A stretch of 64,000 nt of DNA. Origin: Misgurnus anguillicaudatus. Its lineage: Eukaryota > Chordata > Actinopteri > Cypriniformes > Cobitidae. Both the position numbers and the translations under genes were made by a program. Shown here piece after piece: positions 33,120 through 44,322 of the stretch (positions are counted from its first letter, which is position 1; the number at the start of each line of letters is the position of its first letter). The DNA lies in the NCBI RefSeq assembly GCF_027580225.2, contig NC_073346.2, positions 12,302,001 to 12,366,000 on the forward strand, written 5' to 3'. The notes beneath the pieces are model-generated. The model ran no database searches. It saw only the letters and a list, made by a program, of their open reading frames with translations, and was not told where the DNA came from.

Positions 33120-35190
33120 AGAGGTACCAACATATTAAGATAATCAAAAAACAGAAAAAAAATCACTATGGCGAAGCAAAAGATAATCAATCAATCACTT
33201 TTTTTTCCAAAATAGAGAAAAACCCAAACTACACACAAATAAAGAGCAGGGGTTTGTAACAAGGTTATATAATTTTCACATTTAAATACTAATGGCCTGG
33301 GCTAAGTTAACTAGCACACAAGCATTTTCACTATCTGGGGAGTGTGTATCTTAAGGCATTTCTCTCACATATCCAAAAACATTCAACTACAACAGCATTT
33401 TTCTTGTTTGTAACAGGACAAAGTTATAGTCTGGTTTTTACAGGTCTTCCTAGTTAAATGTACTATTGTGAAATTGTCTGTGATGCAATTATTATGGAAT
33501 TTTTCCCACATTTATTGCCCCTGTTCCATTAGTTCTGTTAAGACATTATCATAGTGAGAAATCTTCATCATACACAATTGGGGCTACAGTTATGTCTCAT
33601 TTTTATAATATGAATGCTGTAAAATGAAAGTAAGGCACTTAAATTTTGTTGCTTCACCGAATTATGAATGATTTTATGGATATGCAATCTTTGTTAAATG
33701 ATCTTCTATCCTATCAAAGCTAAACTCTGTCATGTTTTTTTCTTTGTGGCATACAGTAAGTGCATTGCTTATGCCTTCTAATTTGCTGGTTCATAATTTC
33801 AGTCTTATATGCAATTAATCTTATCAAATATTTAACCTATGTTTAACAATGTTGTAATTTAGCTCTAGAGGCTTTGTTCCTCCCCCCTCAGATAATTTAT
33901 TTAATACTTTTATAATCTCTACAGCATGGGTCAAGTGTGGGATAGTAAATTAATAGGTCATCCACATATTGTAACAGTGCATTGTCCAACACTAGATCTT
34001 TTCAAAACTGTTTTTAATAATTAATTAATTGATAATATAAAGTAAATAAGGAAATTTTGCAGTAATCTAGAATAAGTCAGTTGTTTACCTTTGTAGGTAA
34101 AAGTTTCTGCATTTCTCGTCCAGTTACATACTAAAGAAAGCAGAGCATAAGTCAATTTAATTTAAACATTTTACTTCAGGAGGGATACTAGTTAACAGTG
34201 TGTGTGGATCTGGAACTTACTGTGTGCTGGCCAATCTTCAAATACATCATTTATATTTCTCCAATCATGTACAAAAATAAAGCTTTAGCTAAATATTGGT
34301 GTTTTACAATAGCTTGTTGTTTCTACTAAAAACTTCTAATGCCTCAATAGTGCTTCTAACATTTTATTGTTTCCTGTCACAATGGGTACTCTTGTTTTCT
34401 ATTTTAATTCTTACGGATTTTGCTAATTTTTGTTAAACTTACATATGTTTTAGCTTTTCCATAAATTAGTTTAAATCAGCTGCTCTATTTCTGATGTTAG
34501 GCCTGCCTGTATTTCTGGGATGAATGCCAAAGCATCTCTATCTTATCAGTTGCAACTTCTGCAAGAACCATGGTGCACACAACTTTCTTGTTTCTCCTCT
34601 CTTCCAAAATGAGCAGTATAGAATTTTACTGCATTCCCTATTTTATTTTTCATCATATGGCTAAGATCTTAATACTAAAATTATTTGCCTGCAAAATAGT
34701 TACATGTGCTATAGAGTCAAAAATCATGTTTTTTTTATTTTTTTTTATTAAGTGTCTATCTGTGAAGCTGTAACTTGGGGGCTTATTCTATATGTGGGGA
34801 AATCAGGGGAACTTTCTATCCTTCCTTCTCAGTTATTCACTCTTTTTCTAGATCTGTTCTGCATAAGGGGTCATACATCCTAATACAGTAAAAATTCAAA
34901 CTGGACCTTCTATGTTCATTAATTTGCTTTCACAAACTTTTTTCCATTTTGCAATTATCATGTATACAATCTATCCTAAATTTTTCTATCCAATATACGT
35001 GTCATCATTGTAATTTTTCTAACTGCCTTACTGTTAATATAAATTCCATCAGGGGAACAAGATATCAGTAATTTTAATCTACATAGGTCACTTGTTTTGC
35101 TTTTGCTTACAGACAGACTGGAGCAGTCAGAGGTGTCTGAGCTGGGTTTTTTCCTTAAAATCCTGCTTGTTTTTTAACCTTCTCAGACAG
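33120..35190 (-). other. Degenerate retroviral pol region, not readable
   Basis: By position between protease (about 35230) and the polypurine tract this should be pol. Stops and indels are too dense for me to identify RT or integrase blocks. It is AT-rich throughout. Confidence 0.4.
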
Positions 35191-35300
35191 GTGGAGGTGT
35201 GTAGTATAATTTGGACTTACGCATGTGTAAGTTGCTCCAGTGTCAGTCATCATAGGTTCAGACTTGCCTTCAACTTCAACCTGCAGTCTCAATAATCTGT
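35190..35300 (-). pseudogene. Retroviral aspartic protease remnant
   Basis: The minus-strand frame shows an L-L-R-L-Q-V-E-V-E-G-K strand followed by the active-site D-T-G-A box and a T-Y-T-C-V segment. It lies just downstream of gag, as in retroviruses. Later text is frameshifted. Confidence 0.65.
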
Positions 35301-35499
35301 CGTCAGCGTCAGTTATCATTGGATGTTGGCCCCTCCCACTAGAATCCTCTGGGCAACCTTAGTAGCTTTGGTCTGGCCCACGCCACAGATTCACTGGACC
35401 ACACTGTGATTGTTGTTGTGATTGCTGCTGCTGCTATGGGTGGGCCTTACTGTCTCTGGTTTGACTGCCAGTCTTGTTAATTCTGCTGTCAGTTTTGTT

Positions 35500-37130
35500 G
35501 ATCTTAATTAGATCATGGGTTATTCGGAAATTCACTTCTGAAGTGTCCAGGCTGCCCCAGCCTCTTCACAGCCCCAGCATCTATCACGTGATCTTTTTGT
35601 TCTGCCTTGTCCTCTGCCTCCTTGCTGTTTTTTGTCCATTCCTGCTGTTTTGGCTTTGCACAGATAACAATGAGAGTTGCTTGCTGTTGAGTATTTCCTG
35701 GAGTGGGTTGGGCTGGTGTTGCAATCTGTGTTTGCTGGATGGTGGGGGCAGGTTTGTTGATGAGCGCCCTTAAAGCTGGTTGTTTCTCCTTCAGAACAGC
35801 TTGTGCTTTTTTTTCGTAGTTTTGCTCACAAAGTCATCCCGCTGTAACTTTGCCAGCCCCCTCTGCATCTCTCTCTCCCTCTCTCTCTCTGCTGTTGTTT
35901 CCTTCAGCTCATTCTTTTGGTGCTGCTTGACTGCATGTGAAACATGATGACAGAACTCCTTGTGTGTTTTGGAGTTCAGTCTGACCACATCTTCGAGTTT
36001 GGTTTTAACTGGTGGTGGCACAGCTTCCACTATTGCATTTCTGAACAGTGCAGCTAAAACAAAGTCTTCTTCCGGGTCTTTTCACAGTTCTTCACACCAC
36101 CGTTTCAGCTCTTCTTGTATATATGCTGTTGGATTCTCAGTTTCACCAATAGGATCACCTCTCAGCATCTTCGGGTCAATCTGCATGGGGTATTCTCTGT
36201 GTATTGTTGTCCACGTGCTCTTTCTGAAGGGGGCAAAGGTCATTTTATCTCTTCTGATGTTGTCAATTGCAATTCTCAGTCCAGCATCATTCAAAAGTTC
36301 ATTCAACTTTGTTCCACCGACACACTTTGCCAACAGGGCCTTGATATCTCCTATGGCTGAGACACACCCTGCTGTCTTTTGCTCAAAAATTTGTATCCAT
36401 TTTCCGGCTCCTTCATGTATTTCTGGAAGGCGTTCAGCTAGTCCATCAAAATCCTGCATGGCCCAGGGTTTATATTGTCCTTGTTGTCCGTTTATCAAAA
36501 TCAGGCACGTTGATGTATTTCTGGGTTCTTCAACATAAACATTGTCTCTTGGCATAAATCCACGCAGCTTGCTGTTCTTGTCCAACGTTTACCCAGCGTC
36601 CAGTCTCAAACTTTAAATCCTCTTGCTTGTATTTTTTACTGGTCTGGTCTCTCCAGCCTGCCTGGTCCCTACTCTACACTTCCTGTCGGTGTTGTATCAT
36701 TTACTTTTTCTAAAATGTCATTCCTAAATTTGTCCATCCTTAACTTAGGCCTTTCTGTTCTGCCTACGTCTAGGGGTGTTATCTGATGTAGGGCTGTGGC
36801 TACACTGTCATATGCTTTATTTATCTCATGGGGGTGTTAACATCTTTCCTAATGTTCCTAAAGCCTATGCGTTAAGAACTGGGCTGTGGCCTTGGTTTGC
36901 TGTCTGTTTTTGTTTTTTTTTTTTTTTTAGGCTTGTGGGCTCATCTGTGTTTGTGACAAGTTTAGGGGTTTGTAAAAGGGGTTGTGCTCTAGCCTGTGAT
37001 TGCTCTGGCTCTACAACTATTCTGTCCTCAAATTGTATGTCACCTGTAATTATTGGTAATTGGTTTTCAGATCCATCATCCCTAGAGGAGGCCTTTTTTC
37101 TTTGTCTGCAACTTTTTATAATCTTCTTTT
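35500..37130 (-). pseudogene. Endogenous retroviral gag remnant
   Basis: Minus-strand frames give acidic/polar matrix-like text (37000-37130), then a 167-residue capsid-like frame (36082-36585) with TCLILINGQQGQYKPWAMQD and an E-R-L-P-E-I-H stretch. A second frame (35791-36030) ends in a charged K-E-T-T-A-E-R-E-R-E-R-E segment, like the end of gammaretroviral-type capsids. A broken zinc knuckle (C-W-G-C ... G-H-F-R-S-E) lies near 35530-35560. Frameshifts near 36590 and 36060 and several stops make it non-functional. Order and strand agree with the primer-binding site at 39609. Genus is not decided. Confidence 0.75.
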
Positions 37131-38069
37131 AGAATCTCTTTATTCTAAATCTATTTACTCTAAATTTTAAAAAGTTAAGTCCCTCCTTTTTAAATAAATT
37201 AAAAACAATTATTTTTATAATTATCATTTATTATTATTATTATTATTTTCTCATCTCTTCTCATATTTTACTCTTAGGGTTTGTAATTTCTACAAATTTT
37301 TCACGTCCTCACACACTGTTACCTCAAATGTCCCATCCTCTAGCCATTTTGTTCTCAAGTGTTTGGTACGTTTGGTCCATTTATTTGGAAGTTCTTGTAA
37401 TCAAATCCCTTCTGATAGGATGTCTGGACTTCAGCCTTTCCAATGATATGGATGCCATGTCTGTAAACACACTTAGAATTAGTTACATAGGTCAATTTGG
37501 AAAATTTATTTCTTCAAGGTTCCTCCCTCAAATTCTCCCACAAATACTCTTATTACACTCTCTCTGTCACAGGCAATCAAAGGCCTACGTTCACAATGCA
37601 CGGGTCTTATTTATGCATATACTCTTATCACGGATTACTTTTTATTTATTCATAATATTGTTTATTATTGTTTACTATTATGTAATAATTATTGTATATT
37701 CCCTAATACAAAATAAGGAGTGACCAATGAATAAATAAATAGACAACTTCACTCACAAATAATATTTCCAAAATATTATTTTTCCAGTTTCAGTCGTACG
37801 TGGCCTACTTGATCTCTGAAGGTTGTATGAGCAAACCTCATCTAAATATTCTATCAACATGACATTCCATAAAGGATTCTAATTATTACTTGCCAGGTTA
37901 TCTATGGCCACTTTTTCTCTACTTCTGGTAACTTTTGTACTTCCACTAATTATCTCAGCTACCAGTCTATTAATTTATATTACTGCTAAATATTTGCTAA
38001 ATGCTTTTCCAGAAGTTATTGTTAATATCTCTTATTTCAGTTTGAATTTAAGCATTTCACACTCTTTCT
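37131..38069 (-). other. Unassigned AT-rich DNA within the retroviral leader
   Basis: It lies between gag and the primer-binding side. A (TTA)n run occurs at 37228-37247. No gene seen. Confidence 0.4.
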
Positions 38070-38077
38070 GCTGCTAA

Positions 38078-38514
38078 TAGGGATGTTCATATCAGTAAAT
38101 TTTCTCAACCGACAACCGCAGCTTATTAACTGAACATTAACCATTAACTTATAAGATTTTAATATTCAATTGTCATTGAGTAAAAATAGTTGACGGTTGT
38201 CTGTGACCTGATAAAAAACAAAACATTTTATCTCATTTAAATGTGCAAACAGCAGCGACAGATCAACAACAGAATCAGGATTCATACATTATCAGATATT
38301 CAGGCAACATTACCTCATCAAAGAGCACGCAATCAGCTCATATGATTATTTTCCAAAAAGGGCAGATTGTCTCTTTTTCATCTACCACAAAGGTCATTTC
38401 TAAAGCAGGACGCATTTCAAAAAGTTTTGCTTTTGCTAATTTGTGTCATTTATGGGCCACCTTTGTGTCACCATGCGTTAACAATTATTATTATATACAA
38501 TATGAACATCCCTA
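38078..38514. mobile_element. hAT-type MITE (437 bp)
   Basis: Ends TAGGGATGTTCATAT and ATATGAACATCCCTA are perfect inverted copies. The 8-bp flanks GCTGCTAA (38070-38077) and GCTGCTAT (38515-38522) differ at one base. No coding content beyond a chance 90-residue frame. Confidence 0.9.
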
Positions 38515-39118
38515 GCTGCTATAAATACACGTCTCTTATAGTTTAAGTTATTATCATCTATAATTACTTCATCAAGTCTATTAAGGAAAAAAGAAAATGA
38601 GAAAATGAAAAATAAGATCAAAAGCTATGTTTTTAAAGATAAAATCACTCATATTTACAGTTTATATTTACAGAGGCCTCACTTTCTCCTTATCTCTTTA
38701 CTTACACACACATAGGGACACACACTGAATCTCTCACAGGCACACAGATCTCTCATACATTCTCTCTCAAAACAGTTTCTCATTCACCAAAATATCTCTC
38801 TCTCTCTCTCTCATACACAATGAGCCCCTCCTTTCTTTGCTCTCTTACCTGTTATCTCTTCACACACACAGCTCTAGCAGGCAAACATTTTCCCACGCTG
38901 AATAAGACACAGACATAGAAAAACACTTTCTCATCAGCCCAACATTCATATAGAACACACAAACTGATTGCAGTTTTAACACAGTTCACCAAATTAATGC
39001 TACAATTACTGACAAAAACAACACATAGCAACAAGACAAATTACACATAGATCGTACCAGCGAACACCTGACCTACAGGATTTGAGCATCTAAATCTCAC
39101 CGTGTAATAATTATATAT
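38515..39118 (-). other. Retroviral leader, low-complexity
   Basis: Contains CA-rich and (TC)n tracts (for example 38791-38811). No gene or clear signal seen. Confidence 0.4.
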
Positions 39119-39312
39119 TTTTTCGAGCACCTAGCTCCGGACCCCAAGGCCCGACCTGCCCAAGCAGGGTTTTTTCGAGCACCAAGCTCCGGACCCCAAG
39201 GCCCGACCTGCCCAAGCAGGGTTTTTTCGAGCACCAAGCTCCGGACCCCAAGGCCCGACTTGCCTCTCGCGTGACCTGCCCAAGCAGGGTTTTTTCGAGC
39301 ACCAAGCTCGAC
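39119..39312 (-). repeat. Tandem repeat in the retroviral leader, about 3.5 units of 54 bp
   Basis: TTTTTCGAGCACCAAGCTCC recurs at about 39119, 39172, 39227 and 39292, with GGACCCCAAGGCCCGAC and CCTGCCCAAGCAGGG between. The third unit carries an 11-bp insertion. CCTGC..GCAGG makes a small stem in each unit. Confidence 0.9.
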
Positions 39313-39608
39313 ACCCGCACTCACACGCACACCTGTTTAGAATCTGGAACCCTTTTTGCTTTTTCAATTCAATATTTTATCATTATCTTAATGGAAGCAA
39401 ATAATTTATATTATAAGTATCAAATTGCTGTGTTCCATTTGGAGAGACCTGGAGTATCAACACCGCTCAGGGCTTACCTTCGGCAGACCACACAAGCACT
39501 ATACAGAATAAGCAAGTAAATTTATGCTTACCTCGCTAGTGGCGCGCCCTTGTGTGACCTGGCCGACCTCTGCCCGTCTGCAGCCCTCCACTCCGTAGCC
39601 TCTGTCCA

Positions 39609-39628
39609 ATCACGTCGCGGGGTCACCA
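39609..39628 (-). promoter_or_regulatory. Retroviral primer-binding site, tRNA-Trp type
   Basis: On the minus strand TGGTGACCCCGCGACGTGAT lies five bases inside the LTR edge TGTTGTGG (39634). It equals the tRNA-Trp site used by alpharetroviruses apart from an extra CG. Downstream, a GCGAG|gtaagc donor (about 39530) fits a retroviral leader donor. Confidence 0.7.
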
Positions 39629-39633
39629 AGTTA

Positions 39634-39660
39634 TGTTGTGGCAAAAAGAAAGCATTTGTG
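39634..39660 (-). repeat. Edge of the 5' LTR of the retrovirus, otherwise missing
   Basis: TGTTGTGGCAAAAAG matches the start of the LTR at 30551, but similarity stops after 15 bases. The remaining LTR is absent or replaced by sequence downstream of the hAT gene. Confidence 0.55.
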
Positions 39661-42300
39661 TAAAATGAAGACCACATTTTATTTAAATATACACAGTATA
39701 TTAATTTACAAAAAAACATTAAACATACAAAGTAAAGTATCAATCAGAAATTGCAGAAAATGACCAAAAACGTTGGTAATATTTGGTGCCTATCAATTTT
39801 ACAAACATAAATAAAAATACAAACATAAATACAAATCCCAGTTAGAATTAAAAAAGCATAATTTTGCGGTTCTGGTGAGACTGTGCAAAATGTTTTACAA
39901 ACTCATCCATGTTGAGAGAGCGTGCCCTCCTTGACTCAACACTAAGGATTCCAAGATGACTTAACCTGTCATTAAGCATTGTTGTCCTAAGGTGAGTTTT
40001 AATCAGTTTTAAAGCTGAGAAGCTTCTCTCACAGGAAGCACTGCTCACTGGTGTGACAACAGAAATCTTACAAAGCCAAAATAGCTCATGGAAGACCTCT
40101 TTATAAGGTTCTAGGAACACAACAAATTCAAGGAGATTAGATGGTCTATCCCTTCCACTTTTTTCTCTCCTATCCAAAAGTCGCTTAGTTTGATGAACCT
40201 CATGTTTGAGGTCCTCCAAATTTGACTCAAAGCTCTGAGCAAAGGCAAACAAAGGCTCCTTGTTTAAGAATGTTGTACTCTTTGGGTCGAGAGACTGGAT
40301 GCCTTGCATTAGCTCACAGTTCTTCTCTGAAAAACGCTGCTGCAGCTCAGCTGTGAGACTGTCAAGCACTTGATAAAAGATAGCTCTTTGGAAGCTCTCA
40401 CCATCACTATGGTCACTGTTTCTTTGACCTACAGAGCTCATCATCAATGAATCATGAAATCTTAAGCTTGTTTTAGGTTGTCTTTTACACACTGTTTGTA
40501 TGCTTATTTTGCAGTGTTCTGCAATCTCTTGAACCTCTCTCCACAGTTCCCTAAAAAAAACCCTCATATCTGTAGTCCTGTAATGTGTCTTTTAGGGCAC
40601 CAACTAGTTCCACAGCTCTTGCTAGATCAAGAGAGCTTGATTGGAGCATGTCAGAAAGACATTTTGCATCACCAAGAATTTTACAAAAGATAACCAAAAG
40701 CCCTATGAACTGTAAATCAATCTGAGAAAGAATTCCCCTTGCCTCCACTGATCTATCACCACTATTTTCAGATGCTATATCCTGTATCACTCTCAGAACT
40801 GCTGGAAGCCTGTCTCTCAGATTGCGGCATGCCAAGTATCTGCATGCCCATCTTACATCTGTAAGTCTCTGCAGTTCCCTTGGCTGCTGTTGTGGATACA
40901 GCTATTTCTGAACTCCAAGCCACCGGATATGAACATACGAGCCAGACACAAAATTATAAAGCTTCTGCACGAGAGCAAAGAAGTTAACTGCCTCAGGCAC
41001 TGATTTTACAGAATCTACAAGAACCAAATTTAAACAATGTGCATTGCAGTGCACATAAAATGCAAATCTTGCATTGTTTTTAATTCTCGCAGACACACCA
41101 GAATGCTTTCCGCTCATGCCAGATGCACCGTCATAGCCTTGCCCCACAAGATTATTTTTGTAGTCCAGACCATGTTTTTCAAGGCAATCGATTATCATTT
41201 TTGTGAGACCTGCTGCATCTAGGCTTTCAGCTGACTGAAAGTGTAAAAAGCTTTCGTTGATGGCCCCATTGTAGTAGTACCTCAAGACTAAAGACAACTG
41301 TTCTTTTTTTTTCAAATCTTTGGTTTCGTCTACAATTACACTAAAAACTTCACTATCTTTTACTTATCTTATTATTTCTCTTTGTACCATTTCAGCCAAG
41401 ACCTCAAGAATTTCATTCTTGATTTGGTGGCTTGTATACTTTGAATTACCACATGCATTCATCCTTTTATCTATTATAGGGTCATGTTTTGCTATTTCTT
41501 CTAAGATTGCCCAAAAATTGCCCTTGTTTTGAGAGTCGTCAGACTCTCTATGACCTCTCTGTGCTATATTTTGAGTTGCAGTTAATAGTAGCACATCTGC
41601 AATGGTTTTTATGTAAGCACAGTTTTCCTCCACTTTCTTTTTACGGTCCTGATTTATGACATCTAGCATTGATGAGTTGCTGTCAATAGACTTTTTATAC
41701 TGATTCCAAGCATACATGGCATTGATGTGATCCTCTGCCTTTGAATGAAGCTTAAACCCATAATCTTTAAACAGTGCCTTTTTCCAGTTAGAAAAACCTG
41801 ACTGTGATGTAAAGGCAGATTCAGGTGTATTTGGCAAAGAAAAATGCCGACAGGCAAAACAATAAGTTGAGTCTTGACTTACAGAATATTCAAGCCATAA
41901 ATTGTCCTTATACCAGGAGCTGTTGAAAGCCCTTTTCCTTGTACCATGCTGAGTTCTGGGAAATGTTTTCAAACACGGCTGTACAGGACCCTCATCTCTG
42001 GATCTTGAAATATCTGAAATACATGTGTTAAACATTGTGTCATCTCTATGAAAAAATAAGGGATCCACAATATTACTAACAGCTGCTTACTAGTTTATTA
42101 GTTAAAGTAGATTCCTGGCCTACCATTGGGTCCTTCAGGAACAGCATATCTTGTGCTTGATGTGGATGGTTGGGGCTCTATTTCATCTCCTGGCACCTCT
42201 GGCTCACTGTCCTGCTCAGAGTCAGAATTCTCTTCGTCAATCCCTACACCTATTACAATAACGCAAGAACCATTAGTGTATAATCACAATAAAAATGCCA

Positions 42301-42574
42301 TACACTCTTAAAATGAATGTGTTAAATGAACACATCTTGTGTCTAGTTAAGGACAACACATCTAGTGTGTTGTCCTTAACTTAACACATCTCTGTGTTAT
42401 TTTTGGAATAACACACTTTGTGTTGTTTTAACACATCTTGTGTTGTCCATTTCATTTATTTAAGCTCACATTCTACACGAAATGACACACAATGTGTTAA
42501 AACAACACATAATGTGTTAAATAGTTTAACACAAAACAATGTGTTAAAATTAACACATCCCTTCCTAGAGTGTA
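42301..42574. mobile_element. Palindromic MITE in the hAT gene's first intron
   Basis: Starts TACACTCTTAAAATGAATGT and ends CCTTCCTAGAGTGTA, with many internal inverted TGTGTTAA / TTAACACA motifs. Confidence 0.82.
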
Positions 42575-42677
42575 GCTATATCAAAACTATATCAATACCT
42601 GAACACACATGAATCAACACCTAATTAAATGTTTTTGTAAAGCCTAAACTGATGAAACCATCTATAACAACATCTAT

Positions 42678-42941
42678 TACACATCTTAGAAAGGATGTGT
42701 AAATTTTTTACACATCTTTGTGCGTTAAGCTTTTAACACATTATGTGTAATTTTAACACATTATGTGTCATTTTGTGTTGATTTTGTGTTAAAATATAAC
42801 ACAAGTTGTGTTAAAAGTAACACAAAATGTGTTGTTTCCAAACTTTCAATAATTACACAGTAATGGGTGAATTCACACTACAATCAACAATGAACAATCA
42901 ACACTAATGTGTTGTTTTTAACACATTCGTTCTAAGAGTGA
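42678..42941. mobile_element. Second palindromic MITE of the same type
   Basis: Left side ACACATCTTAGAAAGGATGT, right side ACATTCGTTCTAAGAGTG, with the interior rich in TGTGTTAA / TTAACACA. It lies about 100 bp from the first copy in the same intron. Confidence 0.75.
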
Positions 42942-43749
42942 AGCTAAACTTAAATTCTGGACTGGACATATGACTGACTGACTAAGTGACTGACTGCCTG
43001 GTGGGTTCTTAAACCTGTTGGTGGTTCTTGTGAAGTCTGACTACTAGGATCCGGCAGGAAGCTGCTCTGGGGTACTGGGGTGATGCAGGGGCTGGGGTCT
43101 GTTTGCACCTGATCTGTATCTTTTTGCTTCTTTAAAAAGAAGTCTGATATATCTGCCTTTCTTTTCATGTTTTATTGACCCTATGTACAAATATGACACA
43201 TAGATATGATACATTTAAGCATTAAATACAGATTTTTTTTTAAATTTCAATCTCAACTTTAATTACAAATCCCACTATAATAATTGCACCTTAAAATCAA
43301 CTGTCATAAGTTACTACTTTAATCATGGGTAGCCCTACTGTGCAGTAAGTAACTTTGCAACCTTTATTTTTTACACATTTGTGATAGCTAACAGGCTGTC
43401 TGCAATTGCAGTAATCTTTTGAGTAAAATTACCAGATAAATAGTTTAATAACAACATTAAACACTGACAGCTGTAAAACTAGTTACCTCATATTAGCTAA
43501 ACAGTTAAAGATTTACACACAGACACTGCACTGTATACGTGTATAAAGTTAACTTGCACACATTTAAACGTAATGTATGGACCGAACCGATCTCTCGTCT
43601 GAATCTGTTAATAGCATCTAACGTAAATTTCAAAATAGCAAGCGAGGTAACTTTTGAAATATTTTTCTGGAAAACTAAATCTTGATCATTATTCATTAAT
43701 CACAAAACTTACCGAAATGTGATGTTATCTCTTCTCTCAACTGGTTCCT

Positions 43750-44163
43750 GTCATTGATGGATGGATTTGAAATGTTGAACAGCGCTGCGACGAAACGTCA
43801 AACGAAGACTTCTTTTGATAGGTGAAACGAGATGTCAATCAGCATCAAACTCTCAGGTTATCAAATAAAAATTCGGGGTGGCAGGCAGTTGTCATTGATT
43901 GATGGATTTGAAATGTTGAACGACGCTGTGACGAAACCTCAAACGAAGACTTCTTTTGATAGGTGAAACGAGATGTCAATCATCATCAAACTCTCAAGGT
44001 TATCAAATAAAAATTCGTGGTGGCAGGCAGTTGTCATTGATTGATGGATTTGAAATGTTACACGACGCTGTGACGAAACGTCAAACGAAGACTTCTTGAT
44101 AGGTGAAACGAGATGTCAATCAGCATCAAACTCTCAAGTTATCAAATAAAATTCGGGGTGGCA
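43750..44163. repeat. Tandem repeat, three units of about 141 bp
   Basis: Units start GTCATTGATGGATGGATTTG or the variant GTCATTGATTGATGGATTTG at 43750, 43891 and 44033. They share CGAAACGTCAAACGAAGACT and AATAAAAATTCG. The array lies upstream of the hAT gene start, within the element. Confidence 0.95.
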
Positions 44164-44232
44164 CCTGGGGTGGCCAATTAGACGTCAGGGGTGTCCAGTG
44201 CCACCCCGGACACCCTTCTTGCTCCGCCACTG
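44164..44232. mobile_element. Right terminus of the hAT element
   Basis: The stretch ends GCTCCGCCACTG. Read inward on the minus strand this is CAGTGGCGGAGC, a typical hAT end. No counterpart was found on the low-coordinate side, so that terminus is lost. Confidence 0.6.
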
Positions 44233-44322
44233 CTCCCCTCATAAGGTACAAACTGCGTGTTATTGTATTAACCTCTCGACACGCCCTAGTTCTGGGCAGG
44301 ATGATGTCAGAACATTTAATTA

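Larger units (their letters stand above)
39848..43168 (-). pseudogene. hAT transposase of the ZMYM1-like group, nearly intact
   Basis: Three exons with canonical joints: 43015-43168 (start MKRKADISDFFLKKQK, donor CAG|gttta), 42124-42249 (acidic linker) and 42013-39848. All junctions are phase 1 and the full product would be about 815 residues. The third exon holds a TTF-type finger region (about 41860-41940, Y-C-F-A-C-R-H-F), the hAT catalytic core with a V-D-E-T-K segment, and G-Y-D-G-A-S-G-M-S-G. It ends with the dimerisation domain, S-A-S-C-E-R-S-F-S-A-L-K (about 40010-40050). Lesions are a TAA at 41364, a TAG at 40902 and a frameshift in the T-run at 40552-40559. It is a recently dead transposase, not a host gene. 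Confidence 0.9.

Noticed and set aside
35960..36538. 192-residue plus-strand frame
   Set aside because: It is the antisense shadow of the retroviral gag remnant, whose minus-strand frame has recognisable gag-like text.
38243..38515. 90-residue frame
   Set aside because: Lies inside a hAT-type MITE with perfect inverted ends.
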